Source: Komagataeibacter sp. FNDCR2
GTDB taxonomy: Bacteria > Pseudomonadota > Alphaproteobacteria > Acetobacterales > Acetobacteraceae
Direction: 5' to 3'
Length of the DNA: 64,000 nt
Assembly (NCBI RefSeq): GCF_021295395.1
Contig: NZ_JAIWOU010000002.1
Span: forward strand, 54,127 to 118,126
Numbering within the stretch: position 1 is the first letter of the stretch; each line of letters opens with the position of its first letter. Made by a program: the position numbers and the translations under genes. This document shows, piece by piece, positions 16,793 through 26,277 of the stretch. Below the pieces are notes generated by a model, which was given only the letters and a program-made list of their open reading frames with translations, did no database searches and was not told the DNA's origin.

Positions 16793-17128
16793 CCCGCGGC
16801 GTGGCTGCGGGAAGCAGAAAAAAGCAGAAACGGGAACACAAGAAAAAAGGACGCACCAGACCGGCGGGCCAGGCGCAAGGGGTTGGTCGGTTCGTGTCCT
16901 CGCCCCGACTGCTTCGCAGCGCAGGCCTGCGGGTCGCCCCGATCCCGGCGCGAAGCGCCGCCCTTGCGCCCGTCCCCCCGTCCCGGTCGCGGGAGAGGAG
17001 TGAAGAAAAGGAAACCCGGCACGCGGCACTGACCCGCTGGATTCCGCCCCTTCCACAAGATCACAGACATCGCGGCAATCGTCCTGCACCGGCAGGGACG
17101 GTCGTTCGCGCCTACCCGGAGTCCAGCC
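16793..17128 (+). repeat. GC-hairpin leader element E2
   Basis: 336 bases without a gene. A purine-rich tract (16800-16860) precedes a perfect 10-bp inverted repeat, GGCGCAAGGG (16872-16881) with CCCTTGCGCC (16961-16970), and an inner GGCGC-GAA-GCGCC hairpin. It leads into the giant methylase/helicase gene. Same architecture as E1, E3, E4 and E5. Confidence 0.5.
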
Positions 17129-20100
17129 ATGAGTGACAGATATCACGACCAGCTCAGCCTGTTCGATACATCCGCCCTGAGCAGCGGGGGCACCGCAGAC
17201 CTGTTCTGGGGTGAGCTTGCAGGCGAGGAGGGCGCGGCCCCCGTATCCGCGTCCACTCCCCTCATTATCCCGCGCACCGATTACCGTCTGGTCGGCACCC
17301 GCCACCTGGGGGCGACGTGGAAGGAGCGTGCGCGTGACAACATCGCGGCGATCCGCCTGCTGGCGGAACTGGAGAAGGAAGACCGCGCCGCCACGACGGC
17401 CGAACAGGATGTCCTGATCCGGTTTACCGGCTTCGGCGCGGGCGAACTGGCCAACTCGCTCTTCCCCCATGGGGATGATGGGTTCCGCGCCGGGTGGGAG
17501 GACATTGGCCGTGCTCTCCATGACAGCACGAGCGATGCCGAACGGGCCGGCCTCATGCGCGCCACCCAGTACGCCCACTACACCCCGGAACTCATGGTCC
17601 GTTCACTGTGGGACATGGTCACGAAGATGGGATTCTCGGGAGGACGCGTGCTGGAGCCAGGCTGCGGCACTGGCCTGTTCATCGCTACCCGTCCTGAAAA
17701 GCTGGAGGGGAAGATGGCCTTTACCGGCATCGAAAATGATTCCCTGACGGCGCGTATCGCGCGTGCGCTTTATCCGAACCAGTGGATCCGGCAGGAGGAT
17801 TTCACGAAAACCGTTCCGGGCGAGCGTTACGAGCTGGTGATCGGCAACCCGCCATTTTCCAACCGCACCGTGCGGGGGGGCGACACGATCGGGCGGCTGC
17901 GCCTGTCGCTGCATGACTATTTCATCGCACGCTCCGTGGAGGCCCTGCGGCCCGGGGGTATCGCAGTGTTCGTGACATCACGCCATACGATGGACAAGCG
18001 CGACATGACGGCGCGCGCGCATATCGCTTCCATTGCTGACCTTCTGGGGGCGGTGCGCCTGCCGCAGGGAGCGATGAAGGATGAAGCCGGCACCGAGGTG
18101 GTCGTGGATATCCTTGTCCTGCGCCGTCGCATGGTGGGGGACATGCCGGGGGATGAAAGCTGGCTGGAGACGGGCGAGGTGGCCGACAGCAACCATGGTG
18201 ACGGGCCGCTGTTCATCAACCGCTATTTCCTCGAACACGGTGAGCAGGTGCTGGGCCGTCATGACTGGACCACCACCCAGTTCGGCCCCGATTACACCTG
18301 CGCGCCGATCGCCGGGATTGTCCTGGATTGCGCGTTGCCGGACGCCCTGGCGCGCATAGCCCCCGACATCCGCTTCCCCGCGCCGGAAAGCTGCGATTTC
18401 TCAACTCCCGTATCGCGACCGCGTATCGGCACGGCAGCGGATGGCGCGACCCTCAAGGAGGGCAGCTACTACATTGAGAACCGCGTGCTGCACCAGATCG
18501 TGGGCGGCGTGGGGGTCGTGGTCCCGATCCGCCGGAAAGGCAGCACCGAGGGCATTTTCCAGAAGCATGCCCGGATCATGGAGGCGCTGGTTCCCGTGCG
18601 TGACGCCACACGGGCGGTGCTGCGCGCACAGATGGAGAACCGGCCCTACGGGAGGCCACAGTCCGACCTCAGGCGTGCCTATACCAGTTTTGTCCGCCAG
18701 TTCGGCCCGATCAACCTGACGAACACGACGACCCGTATCAGCGAGAAGACCGGCGTGGAGACCGAGACCCAGCGCCGCCCGAACCTCCAGCCATTTCTTG
18801 ATGACCCGGACGTGTGGCTGGTGGCGTCGATCGAGAATTACGACGCCGAGAAGCAGGTCGGCGCCATGGGGCCGATTTTCTCGGAGCGGGTTGTCCATGC
18901 CCCTGTCGAGCCGGAAGTCCATACCGCCCTCGATGCCCTCGCCGTGTGCCTGCATGAGACGGGTGGGGTGGAGATCCCCCGCGTGGCGGAACTCCTTGGT
19001 CGCTCCGAGGCGCAGGCGATCAGCGAACTGGGGGATGCGATCTACCTTGACCCCGCACGAAGCACAAACGGGCGGGATGTATGGGTGACGGCGGACGAGG
19101 CGCTTTCCGGCCCCGTCCGCACCAAGCTTCGCGAGGCGCGGGAGGCGGCCCGGACCGACGTCCGCTACGCTCGCAACGTGACGGCGCTTGAGGGGGTCCA
19201 GCCCGAGGACCTGCGCCCGTCCGACATTACGGCACGACTGGGCGCGCCATGGCTCCCGGCTGCCGATGTGAGCGCCTTCATTTCCGAGGTGATCGGGGTC
19301 GAGACGACGGTGCGTCATACCGTCGAGGTTGCCGCATGGAGCCTGGATACCGCACCGTTCCGGGGCAAGGCCGAGGCGACGTCGCTATGGGGAACCGAGC
19401 GACGCCATGCGGGCGAACTGCTGAATGACGCGCTCAACCAGTCGATCCCGAAGATATGGGATGTGTGGCGTGATGAAAATGGCGAGCATCGCGAGCTGAA
19501 CACGAAGGAGACGGAAGCGGCCAAGGAAAAGCTGGCCGCGATCAGGCAGGCTTTCCACAACTGGGTCTGGAATGATCCCGACCGCAGTGAACGCCTCGTG
19601 CGCCATTACAACGACGTCTACAACAATCTCGTGCCGCGCCGGTTCGATGGCGCGCACCTGACCCTGCCCGGCGCCAGTTCCGTCATATCGCTGCGCGCGC
19701 ACCAGAAGCGGGTCATCTGGCGCATTATCGCGGCGGGCAGCACCTACATGGCCCATGCCGTAGGTTCGGGGAAAACCTTCTCCATGGTCGCCGCAGTCAT
19801 GGAACAGCGCCGGTTGGGGCTGGTCAGCAAGCCCCTGATCACCGTGCCGGGGCACTGCCTCGCCCAGATGGCCCGTGAGTTCCTGATGCTTTACCCGACC
19901 GCGCGTATCCTGGTTGCGGATGAGACCAACTTCGAAAAGGCGAAGCGCCAGCGTTTCCTTGCCAGGGCGGCAACGGGAGCCTGGGACGCGATCATCATCA
20001 CCCATGATGCGTTCAAGTTCATTCCCACGCCCGCCGAATTCGAGCGCGACCTCATCGCGGGGCAGATCGCTTCGTACGAGGATCTTCTGGAATCAGTGGA

Positions 20101-22228
20101 TCGTGATGATGCGCTGTCGCGCAAGCGTATCGAGCAGATGAAGGAAAAGATGGAGGCCCGGCTGGAAGGACTGGCCGCGCGCAAGGACAATCTTCTGCAT
20201 ATCGGTGAGATCGGCATTGACCAGATCCTTGTCGATGAGGCGCAACTGTTCCGCAAGCTGTCGTTCGCCACCAACCAGTCCGACCTCAAGGGCGTCGACC
20301 CGAACGGTTCGCAGCGGGCCTGGGACCTGTTCGTGAAGTCGCGTTTCATCGCGCAGGACAACCCCGAGCGCGCCCTCGTCCTGGCATCGGGTTCCCCCAT
20401 CACGAATACACTGGGCGAGATGTATACCGTGCAGCGGTTCATGCAGCCTGTCGGTCTTGAGGAACGCGGCCTGCATGAATTCGATGCATGGGCGGCGAAT
20501 TTCGGGGAGACCCGCACGGAACTCGAACTGCAGCCCAGCGGCCTTTACAAGCCGGTCACGCGGTTTTCCGAGTTCGTCAATGTCGCCGATCTCATGTCGA
20601 TGTATCGCAGCTTCGCCGACGTGGTGCTGCCTGATGACCTGCGCCAGTATGTGAAACTGCCCCTGATCCGGGGCGGTCGCCGCGAGATCGTGGTCGCCCC
20701 CTCGAATGACAATTTCAAGGCTTACCAGCAGACGCTGGCGCAGCGGATCAGCGCCATCGAGAACCGGACCGGCCGACCGAAGAAAGGCGACGACATCCTT
20801 CTGTCGGTGATTACCGATGCGCGGCACGCCGGGATCGACCTGCGTTTCGTGACGCCGGGAATGGAGAGTGACCCGCTCAGCAAGCTCAACATCATGATCG
20901 GGAAGGTCTTTGAAATCTGGCAGGCCACCTCGGACACCCGGTATGTCGATCCGGAAACCGGGGCGCCCTATGACCTGCCGGGTGCGGCGCAGATGATCTT
21001 TTCCGACCTGGGCACGGAAAGCGCGCTCGCAAAACGCGGGTTTTCCGCCTACACCTGGATACGCGACGAACTGATCCGGCTGGGTGTTCCGGCCGAGCAG
21101 ATCGCGTTCATGCAGCACTATAAAAAATCGGCGGCCAAGCAGCGCCTTTTCGCGGACATGAATTCCGGCCGCAAGCGCATCCTGATCGGCTCGACCGCGA
21201 CAATGGGAACGGGCGTCAACGCCCAGCAGCGCCTGAAGGCACTGCACCATCTCGATGTGCCCTGGCTGGTCGCTGACATCATCCAGCGCGAGGGCCGGAT
21301 CGAGAGGCAGGGAAACCAGAACCACGAGATCGAGATTTACGCCTATGCCCAGAAAGGCTCGGTTGATGCCACGAACTGGCAGATGCTGGAGCGCAAGCAA
21401 CGCTTCATCTGCCTCGCGATGTCCGGCGACCGCACCATCCGCCGCCTTGAGGACATTGGTGCCGAGGCCAACCAGTTCGCAATGGCGAAGGCATTGGCAT
21501 CGGGCGATGAGCGCCTCCTGAAGAAAGCAGGTCTGGAGGCGGAACTGGCCCGCCTCGAACGCCTGCATGCAGCCCATTACGATGACCAGTTCAACGTGAA
21601 GCGCGCAATCCAGACGGCCCGGCGGCAGATTGTAGCCGCGGATGCGATGATTCCGAAGATCGAGGCGGATATCGCACGGCGTCGGTCGACAAGGGGGGAG
21701 GCGTTTGTTCTGGAAACCGCACGCGCGGCTGTCGGTGCACGGGAGAAGGCCGGGGCATATCTCCTGTCGCAGGTGCGTATGGCCGAGCGTAATGGTGAGG
21801 AAGGGGAATGGAAACTGGGCCGGATCGGCGGCTTTGACGTGATGTGCGAGGCGCGCGAGATACACAGCGTGCAGGCAAAGAAACCAAAGGCCGACGTGTC
21901 TCTCTACATGGCCCTTGAACAGGGAGATGCGGCCATCCGGCTCGACGACGAGGTGACGCCTTTGGGTCTGGTCTCGCGCATCGAGCATCTGTTGCTGACG
22001 TTCGAAGCCGCGCTGGAAAATACCATCCGCGAACGTGACGGGACGATCCGCCGCCTGCCGGGCTACGAAGCGCGTCTTGGGGCGCCTTTTGCCGAACAGG
22101 CCCTGCTGGAGGAAAAGCGCGAGGAACTCGAGGCGCTGGAAGCGGATCTGGCCGCGACCGTGGTCGAGGGAGAAGCAGCGAATGATGACACGGCTCAAGC
22201 CGGAGAGGACGAGGCACAGGCGGCCTGA
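17129..22228 (+). CDS. N6-adenine methylase / SNF2-type helicase fusion (DarB-like)
   Basis: A 1699-residue two-part enzyme. The N-terminal methylase has the SAM motif VLEPGCGTGLF near residue 173 and the catalytic NPPF near residue 240. The helicase has Walker A AVGSGKTFSMVAA near 877, the DEAH-like VDEAQLF near 1035, SGSPITNT, and the C-terminal motif QREGRIERQGNQN near 1385. A coiled, charged C-terminus follows. The layout matches phage P1 DarB-like and plasmid 'strawberry notch' proteins, which protect entering DNA from restriction. It follows leader E2 and precedes a ParB-like gene. Confidence 0.85.
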   Translation: MSDRYHDQLSLFDTSALSSGGTADLFWGELAGEEGAAPVSASTPLIIPRTDYRLVGTRHLGATWKERARDNIAAIRLLAELEKEDRAATTAEQDVLIRFTGFGAGELANSLFPHGDDGFRAGWEDIGRALHDSTSDAERAGLMRATQYAHYTPELMVRSLWDMVTKMGFSGGRVLEPGCGTGLFIATRPEKLEGKMAFTGIENDSLTARIARALYPNQWIRQEDFTKTVPGERYELVIGNPPFSNRTVRGGDTIGRLRLSLHDYFIARSVEALRPGGIAVFVTSRHTMDKRDMTARAHIASIADLLGAVRLPQGAMKDEAGTEVVVDILVLRRRMVGDMPGDESWLETGEVADSNHGDGPLFINRYFLEHGEQVLGRHDWTTTQFGPDYTCAPIAGIVLDCALPDALARIAPDIRFPAPESCDFSTPVSRPRIGTAADGATLKEGSYYIENRVLHQIVGGVGVVVPIRRKGSTEGIFQKHARIMEALVPVRDATRAVLRAQMENRPYGRPQSDLRRAYTSFVRQFGPINLTNTTTRISEKTGVETETQRRPNLQPFLDDPDVWLVASIENYDAEKQVGAMGPIFSERVVHAPVEPEVHTALDALAVCLHETGGVEIPRVAELLGRSEAQAISELGDAIYLDPARSTNGRDVWVTADEALSGPVRTKLREAREAARTDVRYARNVTALEGVQPEDLRPSDITARLGAPWLPAADVSAFISEVIGVETTVRHTVEVAAWSLDTAPFRGKAEATSLWGTERRHAGELLNDALNQSIPKIWDVWRDENGEHRELNTKETEAAKEKLAAIRQAFHNWVWNDPDRSERLVRHYNDVYNNLVPRRFDGAHLTLPGASSVISLRAHQKRVIWRIIAAGSTYMAHAVGSGKTFSMVAAVMEQRRLGLVSKPLITVPGHCLAQMAREFLMLYPTARILVADETNFEKAKRQRFLARAATGAWDAIIITHDAFKFIPTPAEFERDLIAGQIASYEDLLESVDRDDALSRKRIEQMKEKMEARLEGLAARKDNLLHIGEIGIDQILVDEAQLFRKLSFATNQSDLKGVDPNGSQRAWDLFVKSRFIAQDNPERALVLASGSPITNTLGEMYTVQRFMQPVGLEERGLHEFDAWAANFGETRTELELQPSGLYKPVTRFSEFVNVADLMSMYRSFADVVLPDDLRQYVKLPLIRGGRREIVVAPSNDNFKAYQQTLAQRISAIENRTGRPKKGDDILLSVITDARHAGIDLRFVTPGMESDPLSKLNIMIGKVFEIWQATSDTRYVDPETGAPYDLPGAAQMIFSDLGTESALAKRGFSAYTWIRDELIRLGVPAEQIAFMQHYKKSAAKQRLFADMNSGRKRILIGSTATMGTGVNAQQRLKALHHLDVPWLVADIIQREGRIERQGNQNHEIEIYAYAQKGSVDATNWQMLERKQRFICLAMSGDRTIRRLEDIGAEANQFAMAKALASGDERLLKKAGLEAELARLERLHAAHYDDQFNVKRAIQTARRQIVAADAMIPKIEADIARRRSTRGEAFVLETARAAVGAREKAGAYLLSQVRMAERNGEEGEWKLGRIGGFDVMCEAREIHSVQAKKPKADVSLYMALEQGDAAIRLDDEVTPLGLVSRIEHLLLTFEAALENTIRERDGTIRRLPGYEARLGAPFAEQALLEEKREELEALEADLAATVVEGEAANDDTAQAGEDEAQAA

Positions 22229-22239
22229 CGGCCGGATTG

Positions 22240-22386
22240 GAAAAAGCGAAGGAAAGGCGTGGGGGCTGCCAGCAGCCGCGTCGGCGCGCAAGGCTCAGGC
22301 CGGGCGCGCTGCGCGCGGCCTTGCGCGCCGACGCGGCCCCTGGCCGCCGGAATGATGTCGAAAGACGGAATTCAGGAAAAAAGGAC
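22240..22386 (+). repeat. GC-hairpin leader element E3
   Basis: A purine tract (22240-22260) followed by a perfect 20-bp inverted repeat, 22275-22294 with 22318-22337, carrying GCAAGGC and GCCTTGC in its arms. It ends at the ribosome site of the ParB-like gene. Confidence 0.55.
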
Positions 22387-24201
22387 ATGACCATGGAACT
22401 GCGCGAAGCCGTTGACCCGAAAACCCTGCATGTGAACCCGGATAACCCTCGCAAGGCGGCCGTACCGGTTGAGGAAGACCGCAGGCTGGCGCTCAACATC
22501 AAATCCGTTGGCCTGATCCATCCCCCGCTCGTGCGTGAAGCGGAAGACGGGACGCTGACGATCATCGCGGGGCATCGCCGCGTGCGGTGCGCCATCATGG
22601 CGAAGCAGAAAGCCATCCCGGTTTTCGTGACATCGGCCGATGAGGCGCTGGATGCGCTGGTCGCGGCGTCGGAGAACATGGTCCGCCAGGGTATGAGCGA
22701 GCCGGACCAGTGGCGCGCGGTGAGCCGGATGCGCAGCGAGCAGGACATGAAGGATAACGCCATCTGCAGGGCGCTGATGGTGACGCCGGCCTACCTGAAG
22801 CGCCTGGACCTGCTGGCGCACCTGCATCCCCCGATCCTTGATGCCATTGAACTGGGCATTGGCCCCGATGGTGTGGACCGCAAGGCGATCGCGAAAGCGC
22901 CACCCGAGGAACAGGCCCGTGTCTGGGCGGAAATATGGGCGGAGAGCGCGGGCGAGGGCACCGATCCCGCCGAATACCGGATGATGGTGGATGACGGACA
23001 GTACATGGCCTGGGATGATATGGCCCGGGCGCTTTCGACTGACGAATTCTACGCCCGTGATGCGCGGTTCGACGACGCCATGGCCAGGAAGCATGGCATC
23101 ATCTGGGAGGAAGACCTTTTCGGGGAAGGTGGGCAGGATAACCGCTATACCCGCGATGCCCGCGCCTACGCGTCCGCCCAGCGTGAAGTGATGGAGGCGG
23201 ACCTGCCACCCAATGGCGACATCGTGCCTGCCGACGATTATGGATATCCGACCCTGCCCGAGAACGGCTTTCCCGTGCAGTCCTGGCAGGACCCGCAGGA
23301 TGGTGATCGCGTTGCGGTGTATCTCCATCCCGTGACGCTGAAGGTTTGCGAGAAAGCATTTCGGCTCCGCGCGCCAGTTCAGGATGCCGCATCGGGAAAT
23401 GGTCTTTCCACCCCGATCGTGGAAAAGCCGCGTGAGCGGGCCGATATATCAGGAACGGGCCTGAAAATGATCGGCGAGATCCGTACGCAGGCCCTGCACC
23501 AGGCGCTGGACGGGGCGGCTGGTGCCGTTGATCCATGGGATCTTGTAGGCGCACTCCTTCTGGCGTTGGGTTGCGGCAACGTGACGGTGAAGAATGACAC
23601 CAGCCATACCAGCTATCACCAGCCCACCGCCCGCGATAATGCGCTGGCCGCGCTGTTTCCCGAGGGGCACCTGGTGCGCGACCCGGCGCTGCTGCGCCAT
23701 CATGCGATGACGGTAGTGCGGAGCATCGCGAACTGCGACGTCAGCCCATACGACGGCAGCGGCCCGCAGGCGCTCCTGCTGGGCGTCCTGTTCGGCGCGG
23801 ACAGCTACATGCCGAACATGGCGAACGAGGAGTTCCTGAAGACCTACAGTAAGCCGGGCATCACCAAAGCACTCAAGGTCGAGGGACTGGCCGAACTTCA
23901 GACGGGCAAGCTCATGCGTGCGGCGCTCATGAACCATGTGGGCGAAGGCGGGCACTGGGTGCCCGATGCGGCGGGCTTTGCCACGGCGCTGGAACAATGG
24001 ACGCAAAAGCTGGACCGGCGGCGTGGAATCATCGGCTGGATGAATGACCATGCCGATGGTGGGGAGGAGACGGAAGAGACGGACATCGGTTCCGAGGCTG
24101 ACGCCAACGCAAACGCTGACGCGGTAGCCGGGGAAGGGGACGGGGTGGTGGAGACAGCGTTGCCCAATGCAGCCGCACCCGAAATGGCGCAGGCTGCATG
24201 A
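22387..24201 (+). CDS. ParB/RepB/Spo0J-like nuclease-domain protein
   Basis: A 604-residue protein starting MTMELREAVDPKTLHVNP. Residues 1-110 are a ParB-N domain (NPDNPRKAAVPVEEDRRLAL, then IIAGHRRVRCAIMAKQKAIP, then AASENMVRQGMSEPDQWRA). A central helix-turn-helix-like part follows, and the long C-terminus ends in an acidic Ala-rich tail. An upstream in-frame extension overlaps hairpin E3 and is rejected. Large ParB-like proteins of this kind sit on alphaproteobacterial plasmids beside the DarB-like methylase and are not the segregation ParB. The role may be DNA binding or nicking; unknown. Confidence 0.8.
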   Translation: MTMELREAVDPKTLHVNPDNPRKAAVPVEEDRRLALNIKSVGLIHPPLVREAEDGTLTIIAGHRRVRCAIMAKQKAIPVFVTSADEALDALVAASENMVRQGMSEPDQWRAVSRMRSEQDMKDNAICRALMVTPAYLKRLDLLAHLHPPILDAIELGIGPDGVDRKAIAKAPPEEQARVWAEIWAESAGEGTDPAEYRMMVDDGQYMAWDDMARALSTDEFYARDARFDDAMARKHGIIWEEDLFGEGGQDNRYTRDARAYASAQREVMEADLPPNGDIVPADDYGYPTLPENGFPVQSWQDPQDGDRVAVYLHPVTLKVCEKAFRLRAPVQDAASGNGLSTPIVEKPRERADISGTGLKMIGEIRTQALHQALDGAAGAVDPWDLVGALLLALGCGNVTVKNDTSHTSYHQPTARDNALAALFPEGHLVRDPALLRHHAMTVVRSIANCDVSPYDGSGPQALLLGVLFGADSYMPNMANEEFLKTYSKPGITKALKVEGLAELQTGKLMRAALMNHVGEGGHWVPDAAGFATALEQWTQKLDRRRGIIGWMNDHADGGEETEETDIGSEADANANADAVAGEGDGVVETALPNAAAPEMAQAA

Positions 24202-24512
24202 TGAAAAGGCGGAAGATTCCGCATGCGTTGGCTCGGCGGGACCGGCGCTATGGCGTTGCGACCTGCTTCTGTGGCAGGCCGGAACCATGGGCGGAACTCT
24301 CCTTCTGCGGTCAGGTGCTCGGGCTTCTTCCCGATCATGAAACCGCCTGGCGGTGCGCGGAGCGGCACCGGCAATGGATCCGCATGGAGCGGCCCGCCAG
24401 TGACTGGCTGGCGCTCGTGGTCGATGCGCAGACCCTCATGCGCCGGCGTCTTGAAGGCGAGGGCTGGCTGGGGCCGTCCCGCCATTGTCCGCCACGGGTT
24501 TCGGCGGCATAA
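24198..24512 (+). CDS. Small hypothetical protein downstream of the ParB-like gene
   Basis: A 104-residue basic protein that overlaps the preceding stop (ATGATG), so it is probably co-translated. It has a Cys pair near residue 23 (TCFCGRPEPW) and one further Cys in SFCGQV, and a Trp/Arg-rich middle. No family recognised. Confidence 0.55.
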   Translation: MMKRRKIPHALARRDRRYGVATCFCGRPEPWAELSFCGQVLGLLPDHETAWRCAERHRQWIRMERPASDWLALVVDAQTLMRRRLEGEGWLGPSRHCPPRVSAA

Positions 24513-24588
24513 GGGACCGGGGGCCGCCTGATGAGGACGGACGAAACATCCGCGCGGGCTACGGCGTGTGATGTCGCGGCCCCCATTC

Positions 24589-24842
24589 ATCGTAGCCGGA
24601 CATGACATCCCGGGGGCCGTGATGTCATGTCCTGAACTGAGGGGAAACCATGATCGTCTTGATTGTGGTGGACCGGAAGTGGGTTAAGAAGCTGCTTCGC
24701 ACAGCGAAGAAGGCCCTCCAGGCGGTGGCCACCGTCCTGAAGGGCCTAGCGGATTAATCCACTTCCACCACAGGGCCGGGGGGTATTCTTTGAGGGGATG
24801 CCCCCCGGCCTCGGGGTCAGATTAGGACATTCCGGCTACGAT
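24589..24842. ncRNA. Nested inverted-repeat structure, candidate structured RNA or mini-element
   Basis: A 254-bp segment bounded by a perfect 12-bp inverted repeat (ATCGTAGCCGGA at 24589-24600, TCCGGCTACGAT at 24831-24842). Inside are a 12-bp hairpin (24598-24609 with 24621-24632) and a long two-part stem (24665-24671 with 24765-24771; 24677-24686 with 24755-24764). The long stem encloses two more hairpins: CTTCGC-ACA-GCGAAG at 24695-24709 and a 14-bp stem at 24711-24747. Such ordered nesting is more than chance and suggests a folded RNA or a small mobile hairpin element. The strand is not decided. Confidence 0.45.
24650..24757 (+). CDS. Possible 35-residue amphipathic peptide
   Basis: GAGGGGAAACC precedes an ATG opening a 35-residue frame, MIVLIVVDRKWVKKLLRTAK plus a short Ala/Leu-rich remainder. 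It is a hydrophobic-basic amphipathic helix of the size of type I toxins. It lies completely inside the nested stem structure at 24589-24842, so it may be a by-product of the fold. Too short to judge by codon use. Confidence 0.35.
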   Translation: MIVLIVVDRKWVKKLLRTAKKALQAVATVLKGLAD

Positions 24843-24848
24843 TTTCAA

Positions 24849-24878
24849 GGGGCGCGACACCTTCGGGTGCCGCGCCCC
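24849..24878. terminator. Strong GC hairpin, terminator-like
   Basis: GGGGCGCG at 24849-24856 pairs with CGCGCCCC at 24871-24878 around a loop containing CTTCGG. No clear T-run follows, so intrinsic termination is only likely. Confidence 0.45.
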
Positions 24879-24892
24879 TGCCGTTGTCCGGA

Positions 24893-25098
24893 GCGGAAAA
24901 AAACCGGGCCATGAAAAATGAAAGAAGGGGAAAGGCGCTGCCATGGCGTACCGGTCGCCGCCAGAGGTGGCGCTTCCCCATGCTCGCTGCGCTGCGCGTG
25001 GGTGCAGTGCCGACGCATGGCGCCGCTCTGGCCCCGGCCGGTACGCCATGCCGCGCGCGGAACATCCGAAACAGCAATATAATAGAGAGAAGAAGGCA
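24893..25098 (+). repeat. GC-hairpin leader element E4
   Basis: A purine tract (24895-24933) is followed by a 13-bp perfect inverted repeat, CATGGCGTACCGG (24941-24953) with CCGGTACGCCATG (25038-25050), and an inner CCAGAG/CTCTGG pair. It precedes the gene at 25099. Confidence 0.5.
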
Positions 25099-25722
25099 AT
25101 GACCGTTCTGATCCTGCGTGCAACGCCCGCTACCTGCATTATTGGAAAAAGGGGCGCTTCCACCACGTGTGAAATCATGACCGATATGGTCTCGCCCCGG
25201 CAGATCACGGCAACATCCGTGCAGGATGTCGCCACCAGGGTTCTCGCCTTCGGCCGGCATGTCGCCATGATGTGTCCCCGGCGTTCCTTCATGGTTCTCG
25301 CCCGCCCCGCACGGGGACAGCGCAAACCGCGTGGTTTCGATGCGGCATTACGGGCGGAAGAACTCAACTGTGAGGCCTGGCTGCATGTGACGCTGGCGCA
25401 TCCCGTTGCCCATGCCGATGGGCCGGGCGTGGTTTCATGGGGAGGCAGATTCACACCGTTCTGTCTGGATGGCCATGATCCGGTCTGGCCCGATGCCGGG
25501 CCGGACGCGCTGGCATGCGCCGCGCAGCGTTCTCTCGGCTTTTACGGATGGTTGCGGGCGGTGGCGTTCCGGCTGGCGCAGCTCGTGGGCGAGGCGCGCA
25601 ATCCCATGGATGTACGCGCCGAGGGGGCGCTGCGCGCCGCCTATGGGCAGCAGCGCCACCCGTTCGATGTCGCGGCCGAGGCCGCTGCCGCGGATCAGGT
25701 CGCACGCCACGCCGCCGCCTGA
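25099..25722 (+). CDS. Hypothetical protein
   Basis: A 207-residue protein of unknown function starting MTVLILRATPATCIIGKRGA, with GAGAGAAGAAGG upstream of the ATG. A weakly hydrophobic middle (SLGFYGWLRAVAFRLAQLVG) and a C-terminal part rich in Ala are visible. It lies behind leader E4 and ahead of a terminator-like hairpin, so it may be monocistronic. Confidence 0.6.
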   Translation: MTVLILRATPATCIIGKRGASTTCEIMTDMVSPRQITATSVQDVATRVLAFGRHVAMMCPRRSFMVLARPARGQRKPRGFDAALRAEELNCEAWLHVTLAHPVAHADGPGVVSWGGRFTPFCLDGHDPVWPDAGPDALACAAQRSLGFYGWLRAVAFRLAQLVGEARNPMDVRAEGALRAAYGQQRHPFDVAAEAAAADQVARHAAA

Positions 25723-25768
25723 TCCCCGCCCAATGCAGATACGCCCGGTGCCCTGTATCTGCCGCTCC

Positions 25769-25795
25769 GGCCCCGCCAGGCGGGGCCGTTTCCTT
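25769..25795 (+). terminator. Intrinsic terminator candidate
   Basis: GGCCCCGC (25769-25776) pairs with GCGGGGCC (25780-25787) and is followed by GTTTCCTTT. It separates the genes at 25099 and 25810. Confidence 0.6.
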
Positions 25796-25809
25796 TCTGG
25801 GAGAAGTCC

Positions 25810-26127
25810 ATGTCTGGTACCAGCCGCGTTGAAATGATCGCGGGTTATCGCCTTGAGATTGCCACTGTCCGTGACGGCGTCCTGATCCGCACACCTGGCA
25901 TCTTTCCTGTCAATGCACGCGAATGGCATGGCCCGTACGCAGATGAGGTTGCCGCATTGGTCGATTTCCGGACGCGCGTTGCACGACCGCGCATTACGCC
26001 GGAGCGCCTGCGGCAGTACAGGAATCACGGTTATTACGGGATAGTGCGGGGAGTGGAAGTGATCCAGCGCCGCAGCCCGTGGACCGGCGCGTCCGAACTG
26101 ACGCCTTTCGAACTTGTGGAGGCCTGA
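25810..26127 (+). CDS. Small hypothetical protein
   Basis: A 105-residue basic protein (MSGTSRVEMIAGYRLEIATV, later WHGPYADEVAALVDFRTRVA). No known family. GGGAGAAG lies ahead of the ATG. One of a run of small unknown plus-strand genes. Confidence 0.55.
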   Translation: MSGTSRVEMIAGYRLEIATVRDGVLIRTPGIFPVNAREWHGPYADEVAALVDFRTRVARPRITPERLRQYRNHGYYGIVRGVEVIQRRSPWTGASELTPFELVEA

Positions 26128-26147
26128 TCAACCTCCTGCGATGCCGC

Positions 26148-26168
26148 TCCGTGCCGTTTTGGACACAG
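26148..26168 (+). repeat. CCGTGCC...TGGACACA motif, copy 1
   Basis: The sequence CCGTGCCGTTTTGGACACA resembles two copies elsewhere (43853-43872 and 47045-47064), always just after a gene end. Function unknown. Confidence 0.4.
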
Positions 26169-26277
26169 ATCATCCCGAGTGCCACGCGGTCTGCCGCCAC
26201 CTGTCCGCCAGACTGCGGGAGCGCGAAATCGCCTGATACGTCCCCGTCCGACAGGCCCGGGCGGCCCGGACGTGGTG

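Noticed and set aside
20093..22291. Long minus-strand frame of 732 codons
   Set aside because: Antisense shadow of the methylase/helicase gene, which has full motif support on the plus strand.
22237..22386. N-terminal extension of the ParB-like protein
   Set aside because: It is the translation of hairpin E3; the ribosome site and the ParB-type start are at 22387.
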